Assembly: GCF_004152845.1 (NCBI RefSeq)
Contig: NZ_SEON01000013.1
Location: forward strand, 1 to 64,000
Origin: Sphingobium fuliginis
Lineage (GTDB): Bacteria; Pseudomonadota; Alphaproteobacteria; Sphingomonadales; Sphingomonadaceae
Direction of reading: 5' to 3'
Length of the DNA: 64,000 nt
A program made the translations under genes and the position numbers. Shown one piece after another: positions 16,988 through 24,281 of the stretch (position 1 is the first letter of the stretch; every line of letters begins with the position of its first letter). Below the pieces are notes generated by a model, which worked only from the letters and a program-made list of their open reading frames with translations, had not been told where the DNA came from and did no database searches.

Positions 16988-18096
16988 GACCGCACCGTTA
17001 TGTCCGCGAGCATCCGCCCGCCGGGGTCCTGCGAAGGCGTCGCCGTGATGGCGAAGCCCGCCGCCTGCAAGGCCAGCAGCACGCTGTTGATGTCATCCCC
17101 CTTCGCCGCCGCCAGCGTGGCGCGGATCATCCCGTCCGGATCGCGCGACAAAGCCGTCAGCGACACGCCGGGCACATCCTGCATCGCGCTCAACAGGCCC
17201 GAAACCGGCGCGGTGAAGGCATAGCCGCCCGCCCCGCGCGCAGCGAGTTGACGGTCCATTTCCGCCTCCGCCTGGAGGACGTCGTTCGCCCCCGGCACCA
17301 CCTGCCGCGCCAGGGCCAGGCTTTCCGCGTCCAGCGCGTTCGCCGCGAAATGCTGCTTGGCAAGGCCGACCAGCGCGATGGACAGGCTGACCAGCAGGAT
17401 CAGCCCGCTCCAGACCGCGATGCGCGCCATCGTCCGTTTATCGAAGGACCGCCGCACCCGCTTGGCGAAGTCGCCCTGCCGCAAGTCGAGCGGCGGCCGG
17501 TCCAGCGCGGCAATCGCCCGCGCTTCGATCTGGTCCGCGGGAACGTCGCGCACTGCGGCATCGCCGATCAGTTCCGGCAGGGCCAGGTCGCCCGCCAGCG
17601 CCAGGTCGCTCCCGCGCAGCACCGCTTCGCCGCCGACCAGAGCACGCTCGAACCCCTCCTGCGGTTCGGGCAGCAGCAGCGGGGCAGGCACGATGATGTC
17701 CGGATCAAGCCCATGATGCTGCGCCCAGAGCAGCCAGTGCTGCATGTCGGCCCTCGCAGTCACGGCGACGCAATGCGGCCGCGCCGGATCGTCATTGTCG
17801 TCGGCTGCGGCGAAAAGCTGGTCCGCGGGCACGATCCCGCCCGCCATGGCCGCAAGCCGCGCCGCCGCCCTTCCCTGCCGGGCAGGCAGATCGGGATAGG
17901 CGCCCCGGTGCAGCGTCACCAGCGCCGCCGGAGGCACCAGCATCACCGTCATATCCCCGGGCAGCGCCGTGAGGCCGCAAGCCGCGAGCCAGTTCGTCCC
18001 AGCCCCTTTCTGCACCACGGCGCCGTTCGCCACCCGCATCCACAGCGGCTCCGCGCCCGGCCGTTCCGGCAGGGCGACGATCAATCCCTCGCTCAC
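16984..18096 (-). CDS. gspL: Type II secretion system protein L
   Basis: This 370-aa protein has an N-terminal actin-like cytoplasmic region that docks GspE, one membrane helix (IAVWSGLILLVSLSIALVGL, about residues 229-248) and a periplasmic domain. The start is a GTG at 18096 whose GTGA overlaps the gspK stop. A longer in-frame reading to 18456 is antisense-like and lies wholly inside gspK, so it was rejected. GspL links the ATPase to the membrane platform with GspM and GspF. Confidence 0.9.
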   Translation of the reverse strand: MSEGLIVALPERPGAEPLWMRVANGAVVQKGAGTNWLAACGLTALPGDMTVMLVPPAALVTLHRGAYPDLPARQGRAAARLAAMAGGIVPADQLFAAADDNDDPARPHCVAVTARADMQHWLLWAQHHGLDPDIIVPAPLLLPEPQEGFERALVGGEAVLRGSDLALAGDLALPELIGDAAVRDVPADQIEARAIAALDRPPLDLRQGDFAKRVRRSFDKRTMARIAVWSGLILLVSLSIALVGLAKQHFAANALDAESLALARQVVPGANDVLQAEAEMDRQLAARGAGGYAFTAPVSGLLSAMQDVPGVSLTALSRDPDGMIRATLAAAKGDDINSVLLALQAAGFAITATPSQDPGGRMLADITVRS

Positions 18097-19082
18097 GCGC
18101 CGGTCCCCCAATTGCGGCGTATCAGCTTGGCCGGACTTTGCCGCGCATCGATCAGCGCCCGTTCGACCACCTGCGTTCCCCCGACATCCACCGACACTTC
18201 CACTCCGAAAAATCCCGTCGTCAACCTGACCTGCTGTGCCGCCTCTTCCAGCGGGCTGAGCCCCGCCAGCGACGGGGCGCGCCAGAATTCCACCGTGCTG
18301 CCGTAGCCATCCACCGGCCGCTGCGCCAGCAATTGCCGCGCCTGCGCGACGCTCAGCTGCCCCTGCATCAGCATGGCGAAAAGCGGCGCCTGATCGGGCA
18401 GCAGCGTATTGATGTTGATGGGCGACAGATCGGCGGTCGGCAGGGCGCATACCCATGGCCGCACCAGCCCGTAAATGGCCGGCGTCACCCCGTTGACCGC
18501 CCGCAATTCGCTGGGATCGACCATGAAACGGTTGGCCGTGCGATAGGGCCGCGGCGCCCGCGCATAGGTCTCGTCCTCCGCGCCGCCGGGCTGCGGCACG
18601 CCGTCCGTGTCGATCCAGTCCGCCAGCGACGCCGCCGCCACCTGCGCCTGCCGCGCGTCGACGCCCAGCGCCTGCAACAGCGCCTGGAACTGCGATACGC
18701 CTACCGGGCGCACCTTCAGATCAGCCTCGGTCTCGCCCGCGACCACGCTGTTGAGGTTGAAGCAATTGCCCCCGTCCGTCACCCGCGCCGTGGCGACCCC
18801 GCCCGGCACGGATATGGCCTGCGGCGTGCCCATCCAGTTGCCGGCCAGCGTCGTCTTGCCCGGATTGGCCGCAACCAGATCGCCTATGCGCATCCGGGCG
18901 ATCTCCGTGCCGGCATCGGCAAAGGCGCGCGCCTGATCGACCGCGCCGCCATTGCCGGTCATCCGCGTGGCCAGCGCCAGCCGCTCCAGCGCGGTGGAAG
19001 CGACCACCGCCATCACCGCCACCAGCAGCAGCACGGTCAACAGCGCCGCGCCGCGCTCTCCCGGCTTGCGTGGGTCAACCAT
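18093..19082 (-). CDS. gspK: Type II secretion minor pseudopilin K
   Basis: This 329-aa minor pseudopilin has the leader MVDPRKPGERG, a hydrophobic helix and the large GspK head domain (NCFNLNSVV, LADWIDTDG, ININTLLP). As usual for GspK the glutamate at +5 is absent; it is thought to cap the pseudopilus tip with GspI and GspJ. Its leader is short (about 11 residues) and has no 33-bp repeat, unlike GspG, GspH and GspJ. It overlaps gspJ by 8 bp and gspL by 4 bp. Confidence 0.92.
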   Translation of the reverse strand: MVDPRKPGERGAALLTVLLLVAVMAVVASTALERLALATRMTGNGGAVDQARAFADAGTEIARMRIGDLVAANPGKTTLAGNWMGTPQAISVPGGVATARVTDGGNCFNLNSVVAGETEADLKVRPVGVSQFQALLQALGVDARQAQVAAASLADWIDTDGVPQPGGAEDETYARAPRPYRTANRFMVDPSELRAVNGVTPAIYGLVRPWVCALPTADLSPININTLLPDQAPLFAMLMQGQLSVAQARQLLAQRPVDGYGSTVEFWRAPSLAGLSPLEEAAQQVRLTTGFFGVEVSVDVGGTQVVERALIDARQSPAKLIRRNWGTGA

Positions 19083-19812
19083 TGGCTGGCACCCCTTCCT
19101 GCTTTTCCGCCGGACCCGGCCCCACCAGGAAACGCAGCGTCACCGGCGGCTCGCCGGTTCGCGTCACCGTCATCTCCACGGCACGGGGCATCAGGTCGGG
19201 CTGGGTCGGCACCCATTCGTCGCGCCAGTCGCCGCTGGAGTCGCGGAAGCGCAACGCGACGTCGCCGACCCCGGTGAGCAGCGCGGCCGGCTCGTCGCCC
19301 GCCGCGCCGTCGACCTGCGCATAGGTGCGCCGTTCCAGCCGCCCCTGCCGCACCCAATATTCGACCTTCTGGAGCGACGGCCGCGGCAGATCGCCCAGAT
19401 TGTCCCAGCCGCCGCGCACGAACTGGAGGATGGGCTGGCTCTCCCCCTCGCGATGCGACCAGAAGGCGGGCGCCAGCGTGCCTGCCTCCGTGCGGCTGAT
19501 GCGCGGCACCGCCTGCCCCAGATCGGCCGCCAGCGCCCCGCTCGCCCGCTGCACCGCCGCCATGTCGTCCAGCCGCAGCTTGATCTGCGCCTCTGCCGAT
19601 ACGCTATTGCCCAGCAGCAGCACCCCCGCCGCCGCCAGCATGGCGAAGATCATCAGGGCGACGAGCAGTTCGATCAGCGTGAAGCCGTGTTCGGCGGAAT
19701 GTCTCAGAGACTCGAAGCCGTGTTCGGCGGAACGTCTCAGAGACCCGAAGCCGTGTTCGGCGGAATGCCTCACGGACCCTATGCCGTGTCCGATGGAACC
19801 TGCCTGCCTCAT
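19075..19812 (-). CDS. gspJ: Type II secretion minor pseudopilin J with repeat-built leader
   Basis: This 245-aa minor pseudopilin has its cleavage junction at HG/FTLIELLVALMIF, with Glu at +5. The leader is 43 residues instead of the usual 5 to 15. It consists of four 11-residue units, the last three ending SAEHGF and the first degenerate and starting at the start codon. Mature length is about 202 aa, normal for GspJ. The ATG at 19812 overlaps the gspI stop by 4 bp, which fixes the start and makes the long leader hard to avoid. Only the last unit has Glu at +5, so only that junction is a standard cleavage site. Confidence 0.92.
   Translation of the reverse strand: MRQAGSIGHGIGSVRHSAEHGFGSLRRSAEHGFESLRHSAEHGFTLIELLVALMIFAMLAAAGVLLLGNSVSAEAQIKLRLDDMAAVQRASGALAADLGQAVPRISRTEAGTLAPAFWSHREGESQPILQFVRGGWDNLGDLPRPSLQKVEYWVRQGRLERRTYAQVDGAAGDEPAALLTGVGDVALRFRDSSGDWRDEWVPTQPDLMPRAVEMTVTRTGEPPVTLRFLVGPGPAEKQEGVPANG
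19681..19812. repeat. 33-bp tandem array in the gspJ leader
   Basis: Units begin at 19681, 19714, 19747 and 19780. The first three start GAAGCCGTGTTCGGCGGA and differ at only a few of 33 positions. The fourth is diverged and ends exactly at the gspJ start codon. The period is 33 bp (11 codons), so copy-number change keeps the frame. The same unit occurs in gspH and gspG. Confidence 0.95.
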
Positions 19813-20192
19813 TGCACCACCCGCACGAAGCTCAGCACCACGGGGGAGGAGCCCGCCTGGCCGTCGACGGCAAGATCGACTTGCAGCAGGCGCTTGTCAT
19901 CGGTCGCCTTGACCTGCCGCGTCCAGTGCCAGCGCCGCCCGCCATTGTCGACATCGCCTTCTTCACTGCCGAGCGAAGGCGGCGCGGGATCGGTCTGCAC
20001 CTCCACCATCAGGTTGCGCGCGACGATCTGACCCATCGCCTTGCTGTCGAGGTCGGCGGCGGTGTGCAGAGTCACCCCTTGCAGGCGGACGAGCGCCAGG
20101 GCGGCCAGGCTGAAGACCGCGAGCGCGACGAGCATTTCGAGCAGGGTGAAGCCTTGCTCCTCCCCACGCGCCTTGCGGCAGCGTGACCGCAT
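19809..20192 (-). CDS. gspI: Type II secretion minor pseudopilin I
   Basis: This 127-aa pseudopilin has a 14-residue leader ending EEQG, cleavage before FTLLEMLVALAVFSL with Glu at +5, and a short head domain. The start at 20192 is preceded by an AGGA-containing stretch. A longer frame reaching 20270 lies inside gspH and is not family-like. It nucleates the tip complex with GspJ and GspK in known systems. It lacks the 33-bp leader repeat found in its neighbours, a useful internal control. Confidence 0.92.
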   Translation of the reverse strand: MRSRCRKARGEEQGFTLLEMLVALAVFSLAALALVRLQGVTLHTAADLDSKAMGQIVARNLMVEVQTDPAPPSLGSEEGDVDNGGRRWHWTRQVKATDDKRLLQVDLAVDGQAGSSPVVLSFVRVVQ

Positions 20193-20202
20193 GCGGCGCG
20201 TC

Positions 20203-20778
20203 CTACCCACCGACAACGACCTTTCCAGCCATATCGACCGAAATCGAGACCCGCTCTCCCTCGCGGGCAAGGATCACCGTCATGGGATCGGTCGGAAGTC
20301 CCGTGCCGTCGAAGCCGATCTGCTGCCGTCCGTCCTTCCCGACCAGCGCCCGCGTCCCGGCCTTCCAGTTGGCGGTGGCGAAGGGCTTGTCCTCCAGCCC
20401 CACCCATTGCCCGCCATCGCGGCGTTGAAAGCCATAGCCCGAGGCCGATACCCATACACCCATGGGCCGCGCGGTAACGACCGCTTCGTCGCGCGCCGCG
20501 GCAAGGCGAGCGGCGAAGCGATCGGCATCCTCGATCACCCGGCCGCGAGGGTCGGGGATCGCCAACACCACTGCGGCCGAAATGAAGCTGATGATCGTCA
20601 GCACGACCATCAGCTCGATCAACGTGAAGCCGTGTTCGGCGGAACGTCTAAAAGACCTGAAGCCGTGTTCGGCGGAACGCCTCAAAGACTCGAAGCCGTG
20701 TTCGGCGGAACGCCTCAAAGATCCGGAGCCGTGCCGCCGGCGATCAAAGCTCGCTGGAATAGATGTCGGCATTTTCAT
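20203..20778 (-). CDS. gspH: Type II secretion minor pseudopilin H with repeat-built leader
   Basis: This 191-aa pseudopilin has the junction HG/FTLIELMVVLTIISF with Glu at +5 and a mature part of about 141 aa, as expected for GspH. The leader from ATG 20778 is about 50 residues and holds three clear SAEHGF units plus one degenerate unit. The start overlaps the gspG end by 35 bp, unlike the 4-bp overlaps elsewhere, and GGTGG lies just before it. Internal TTG codons in the repeats could also serve as starts and give shorter leaders. Exact start is uncertain. Confidence 0.88.
   Translation of the reverse strand: MKMPTSIPASFDRRRHGSGSLRRSAEHGFESLRRSAEHGFRSFRRSAEHGFTLIELMVVLTIISFISAAVVLAIPDPRGRVIEDADRFAARLAAARDEAVVTARPMGVWVSASGYGFQRRDGGQWVGLEDKPFATANWKAGTRALVGKDGRQQIGFDGTGLPTDPMTVILAREGERVSISVDMAGKVVVGG
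20626..20757. repeat. 33-bp tandem array in the gspH leader
   Basis: Units begin at 20626, 20659, 20692 and, degenerate, 20725. The first three carry GAAGCCGTGTTCGGCGGAAC and encode R/E/G-S-F/L-RRSAEHGF on the minus strand. The array abuts the codon for Phe+1 of the mature pseudopilin, the same placement as in gspJ and gspG. Confidence 0.95.
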
Positions 20779-21406
20779 TGTCGCCACCCGGCTGCCCGTC
20801 CGCTCCCAGCGAACTGATGTCGAACGCGCCCTTCCGCCCCGGCACCGCATAGCGGTATGGCCGGCCCCAGGGATCGTTCGGCAGCTTCTTGATATACCCC
20901 CCGCGCCGGTAACGCTGCGGCTGGGCGAGCGCGGCCGGCGGGTTGATCAGCGCCTGCAACCCATCGGTCGCGGACGGATAGGCCAGATTGTCGAGCCGAT
21001 ATTGTTCCAGCGCCTGTTCGATGGTGGCGATGTCGGCCTTCGCCTTCTCCACCCGCGCGGTATCCGTCGCCGGGATGACGTTGATCGCCACGATGGTGGC
21101 AAGCAGGCCGATGATGACGATCACGACCATCAGTTCGACCAGCGTGAAGCCGTGTTCGGCGGAACGCCTCACGGGCGTGAAGCCGTGTTCGGCGGAACGT
21201 CTCAAAGACCTGAAGCCGTGTTCGGCGGAGCGGCTCGGAGACCCGAAGCCGTTCTCTCCTTCCCCTCTCCTGACGTCATTCCCGCAAAGGCGGGAAACGC
21301 CAGTTCGGCGCAGCCAATCCATCTCCCACAAGAAACGCCAGGGGGAACGTTCAGGCGATGGATTCCCGCCTTCACGGGAATGACGGAAAGAAAGGATCTT
21401 GCGCAT
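20744..21406 (-). CDS. gspG: Type II secretion major pseudopilin G with 86-residue leader
   Basis: This is the major pseudopilin. The junction HG/FTLVELMVVIVIIGLL with Glu+5 is followed by a normal 134-aa mature part including NPAALAQ-type and WGRPYRY blocks, ending ENADIYSSEL. From ATG 21406, which has GAGGAG 5 bp upstream and lies 10 bp from gspF, the leader is about 86 residues. Residues 8-46 are translation of a palindromic repeat element (21274-21385), then three 33-bp repeat units follow. An internal GTG in the last unit would give a normal 8-residue leader (MRRSAEHG), so internal initiation is possible. Confidence 0.9.
   Translation of the reverse strand: MRKILSFRHSREGGNPSPERSPWRFLWEMDWLRRTGVSRLCGNDVRRGEGENGFGSPSRSAEHGFRSLRRSAEHGFTPVRRSAEHGFTLVELMVVIVIIGLLATIVAINVIPATDTARVEKAKADIATIEQALEQYRLDNLAYPSATDGLQALINPPAALAQPQRYRRGGYIKKLPNDPWGRPYRYAVPGRKGAFDISSLGADGQPGGDNENADIYSSEL
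21146..21244. repeat. 33-bp tandem array in the gspG leader
   Basis: Three units begin at 21146, 21179 and 21212, and a 12-bp remnant follows at 21245. The unit is the same as in gspJ and gspH. The array is followed, away from the mature region, by the palindromic element at 21274-21385. Confidence 0.95.
21274..21385. repeat. 112-bp palindromic repeat element, copy 2, inside gspG
   Basis: It is homologous in reverse orientation to 13178-13288 and shares the terminal CGTCATTCCCGC and the GGGAAACGCCAGT arm. It lies within the open reading frame of the gspG leader and preserves the frame, adding about 38 codons. Confidence 0.8.
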
Positions 21407-21415
21407 AAACACTCC

Positions 21416-22633
21416 TCAGGCCCCGGTAAGGCTCTGCAATTGCAGGATGGGCAGCAGGATGGACAGGATGATGACGGCGACGATGCCGCCCATGGCGATG
21501 ATGATGACCGGCTCCAGCATGGCGAGCGCGGCAGAGGTGAAGCTGTCGAATTCCCGCTCCAGATAGTCCGCCGCCCTCTCCAGCATGGTGTCCAGCCGCC
21601 CCGCGCTCTCCCCGCTGGCCGCCAGATAGACGAGCAAAGGCGGAAACACGCCCGCCCGCCGCAGCGCCGCCGACAGGCTGCCGCCGCCGCGAATGGCCTC
21701 CACGATCTCCTCCGAAGCCTGCCGCAGCACCCGGTTGTGCACCGTCTGGGCGGTAAGCGACAAGCCCTCCATCAGCGGCAGGCGGCTCGCCACCATGGTC
21801 GACAGGGTGCGCGCCATCCGCGCCGCATGCAGGTCGCGGATCAGCCGCCCCAGCAATGGCAGGCGCAGCAGCATCGCATCGAAGCGATAGCGGAAGCTTT
21901 CGACCTTCAGCGCCCGCCAGAAGCCGAAGCCAGCCACCCCCAGCAGGATCGCCAGAAGCCACCAATAGCCCGCCAGAAAGGCGGAAATACCCATCACCAT
22001 GCGGGTGAGCAGCGGCAGTTGCTGGCCCACCGTATCGAACTGCTCCACCACCTTGGGCACGACGAAGATCATCAGCGCCGCGACCACGCACACCGCAAAG
22101 GCGGCAAGCACGGAAGGATAGGCGATGGCGGTCAGCACTTTCGACCGGATCACCGCCTGCCGCTCCATGAGGTCGGACAGGCGCTCCATGATCGTGGGCA
22201 GGCTGCCGGAACTCTCGCCCGCTGAAATCATCGCGCGGTAGAGCGGCGGAAAGCTCCTCGGCTCGGCGCCCAGGGCGTCGGCCAGCCGCCGCCCCTCCAG
22301 CACGCCCGAATGCACCTTGCCGACAATCGCCTGCACATGCGCCTGCTCGCTCTGCCGCCCGATGGTGCGGAGCGATTCCTCCAGCGGACTGACCTGGATC
22401 AGCGTCGACAACTGCCGGGTGAACAGCGTCAGTTCCTTGGCCGAAAGGCGCGGCGCGCCGAACGACAACCCTGCCCGCCTGCGCGCCTTTTCCACCGCGC
22501 CCGGCTCGATCCGCACGATGAACAGCTTGCGCGAGTCCAGCTTCGCCCGCGCATCCTCGACCGTTTCAGCCTTGATCGCGCCCTTGCGCTCACGCCCGGC
22601 GGGGTCGATGGCGATATAGTCGAACTCAGCCAT
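21416..22633 (-). CDS. gspF: Type II secretion inner-membrane platform protein F
   Basis: This 405-aa polytopic protein has two cytoplasmic GspF domains (about 70-190 and 270-390) separated by membrane helices, plus a C-terminal membrane helix. The family blocks LTLFTRQLSTLIQVSPLEES and ISAGESSGSLPTIMERLSD are visible. The start at ATG 22633 (MAEFDYIAID) overlaps the gspE stop by 8 bp. GspF sits at the centre of the assembly platform above the GspE hexamer. Confidence 0.94.
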   Translation of the reverse strand: MAEFDYIAIDPAGRERKGAIKAETVEDARAKLDSRKLFIVRIEPGAVEKARRRAGLSFGAPRLSAKELTLFTRQLSTLIQVSPLEESLRTIGRQSEQAHVQAIVGKVHSGVLEGRRLADALGAEPRSFPPLYRAMISAGESSGSLPTIMERLSDLMERQAVIRSKVLTAIAYPSVLAAFAVCVVAALMIFVVPKVVEQFDTVGQQLPLLTRMVMGISAFLAGYWWLLAILLGVAGFGFWRALKVESFRYRFDAMLLRLPLLGRLIRDLHAARMARTLSTMVASRLPLMEGLSLTAQTVHNRVLRQASEEIVEAIRGGGSLSAALRRAGVFPPLLVYLAASGESAGRLDTMLERAADYLEREFDSFTSAALAMLEPVIIIAMGGIVAVIILSILLPILQLQSLTGA

Positions 22634-24170
22634 CGGTGATGGTTTCCACCTCGCCCGCGTCGCGCCGCGACACGCGGATCGCTTCTTCCGCCGTCGTCTG
22701 GCCGTCGCGCACCAGCGCACGCGCCGCCGAACCCAGATTGGGCGCGTTCAGGAAAGCATGGCGCGCGATCAGCGATTCATCGCCGCCGTCATTGATCAGC
22801 CGCCGGATCGTATCGTCCACCCGGATCGCCTCGAACACGCCGATGCGGCCCTTGTAGCCGGTGCCGTTGCATGACTCGCATCCCCGCGCCCGATAGATGA
22901 TCGTGCCCGGATCGAAGCCCAGCAGGGCGCTGGCCGACTTGTCCGCCTGCACCGGCTCCCGGCAATGCTGGCAGAGCCGCCGCACCAGCCGCTGCGCGAT
23001 CACGGCGCGCAGGGTGGAGGCGAGCAGGAACGGTTCCACCCGCATGTCGCGCATCCGCGTGATCGCACCCACCGCGTCATTGGTGTGGACGGTGGACAGC
23101 ACCAGATGCCCCGTCAGGGACGCCTGCACGGCGATTTCGGCAGTCTCCCGGTCACGGATTTCGCCCACCATCACCACATCGGGGTCCTGACGCAGGATGG
23201 CGCGCAGGCCGGCCGCGAAGGTCAGGCCCACCTTCGCATTCACCTGCGTCTGGCCGACGCCCTCGATCGCATATTCGACAGGGTCCTCGACCGTCAGGAT
23301 GTTGCGCGTGCCGTCGTTGAGCTGCCTGAGGCCCGCATAGAGCGTCGTCGTCTTGCCCGACCCTGTCGGCCCGGTGACGAGGATGATGCCATTGGGTTCC
23401 TGCAACCCCTCCCGGAAAATCCGGTCCGCCGCCCCGGCCATGCCCAGCAGGTCGAGGTTCATGCCCGCATTCTCCTTGTCGAGAATGCGCAGCACCACCC
23501 GCTCTCCCGCCCGGCTCGGCAGGGTGGAAACGCGCACGTCGAGCAGTTTCCCGCCCAGCGTCAGCCCGATCCGCCCGTCCTGCGGCACGCGCCGCTCGGC
23601 TATGTCGAGGCGGGCCATCACCTTGATGCGGCTGACGACGACCGGCGCGACATGGGGCGGCATGCGCAGCGTCTCCCGCAGCACGCCGTCGACGCGCATC
23701 CGCACGATCAGCCCGGTCTCATAGGGTTCGATATGGATGTCCGACACGCCCTGCCGCGCCGCTTCGGCAATGATGCCGTTGATGAGGCGGATGGCGGGTG
23801 CGTCATCGGCGCTGTCGAGCAGATCGTCGGCGGTCGGAATGTCGGCGGCGAGGATGTCCAGCTCGTCCGCCCCGACATCGAGCGATCCCGCCATGGCGGC
23901 GGCGCTGCCCTCCATCGCATAATGATCCGACAGATGCCGGTCGAACTGCGCGGCATCGACGAAACGCACGTCGAAGCTGCGCGCCAGATGCCGCCGCACC
24001 TCCAGCAGGACGCGCGGATCGCTGCCTTCGCGAACGGCGATGGTCAGCCGCTCTCCATCCGGCGGCAGCATGACCACGCCGTGCTTTCGCGCGAAGACAT
24101 AGGGTATGTCGACGGCGCGCGGCGCGATATGCGGGGGGATATCGCCAGAAGCAGAAGCGGCTTCCTGCAC
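22626..24170 (-). CDS. gspE: Type II secretion ATPase E
   Basis: This 514-aa secretion ATPase powers pseudopilus assembly. The N-terminal domain (1 to about 120) contacts GspL. The ATPase core shows Walker A GPTGSGKT at 267-274, the Asp box near 290-300 (TVEDPVEY), Walker B (VVMVGEIRD, about 332-340) and the His box (HLVLSTVHTND). A zinc-binding CM domain starts at Cys400 (CQHC) with the second pair CESC. The start is GTG 24170 with GGAGG 5 bp upstream. It is separated from gspD by a hairpin repeat. Confidence 0.94.
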   Translation of the reverse strand: MQEAASASGDIPPHIAPRAVDIPYVFARKHGVVMLPPDGERLTIAVREGSDPRVLLEVRRHLARSFDVRFVDAAQFDRHLSDHYAMEGSAAAMAGSLDVGADELDILAADIPTADDLLDSADDAPAIRLINGIIAEAARQGVSDIHIEPYETGLIVRMRVDGVLRETLRMPPHVAPVVVSRIKVMARLDIAERRVPQDGRIGLTLGGKLLDVRVSTLPSRAGERVVLRILDKENAGMNLDLLGMAGAADRIFREGLQEPNGIILVTGPTGSGKTTTLYAGLRQLNDGTRNILTVEDPVEYAIEGVGQTQVNAKVGLTFAAGLRAILRQDPDVVMVGEIRDRETAEIAVQASLTGHLVLSTVHTNDAVGAITRMRDMRVEPFLLASTLRAVIAQRLVRRLCQHCREPVQADKSASALLGFDPGTIIYRARGCESCNGTGYKGRIGVFEAIRVDDTIRRLINDGGDESLIARHAFLNAPNLGSAARALVRDGQTTAEEAIRVSRRDAGEVETITDG

Positions 24171-24178
24171 CCTAACCT

Positions 24179-24261
24179 CCGTTCGGACTGAGCTTGTCGA
24201 AGCCCAGTCCTTTCCTGAAAGGAAGAAAAGCGAAGGGCTTCGACAAGCTCAGCCCGAACGG
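24179..24261. repeat. Inverted repeat between gspD and gspE
   Basis: Two 27-bp arms, 24179-24205 and 24235-24261, pair with one mismatch. The arms carry GAGCTTGTCGAAGCCC, a dispersed palindromic repeat common in sphingomonads and xanthomonads. No T-tract follows, so it is not a clear terminator. It may stabilise the upstream gspCD message. Confidence 0.75.
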
Positions 24262-24281
24262 AGAGGAAGCCCGCTTCCCGA

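Noticed and set aside
19681..21244. 33-bp repeats as a CRISPR array
   Set aside because: Units abut with no unique spacers, they lie in frame inside three pseudopilin genes, and no cas gene is present.
24179..24261. Intrinsic terminator between gspD and gspE
   Set aside because: There is a hairpin but no T-tract, and it falls inside one operon; called a repeat instead.
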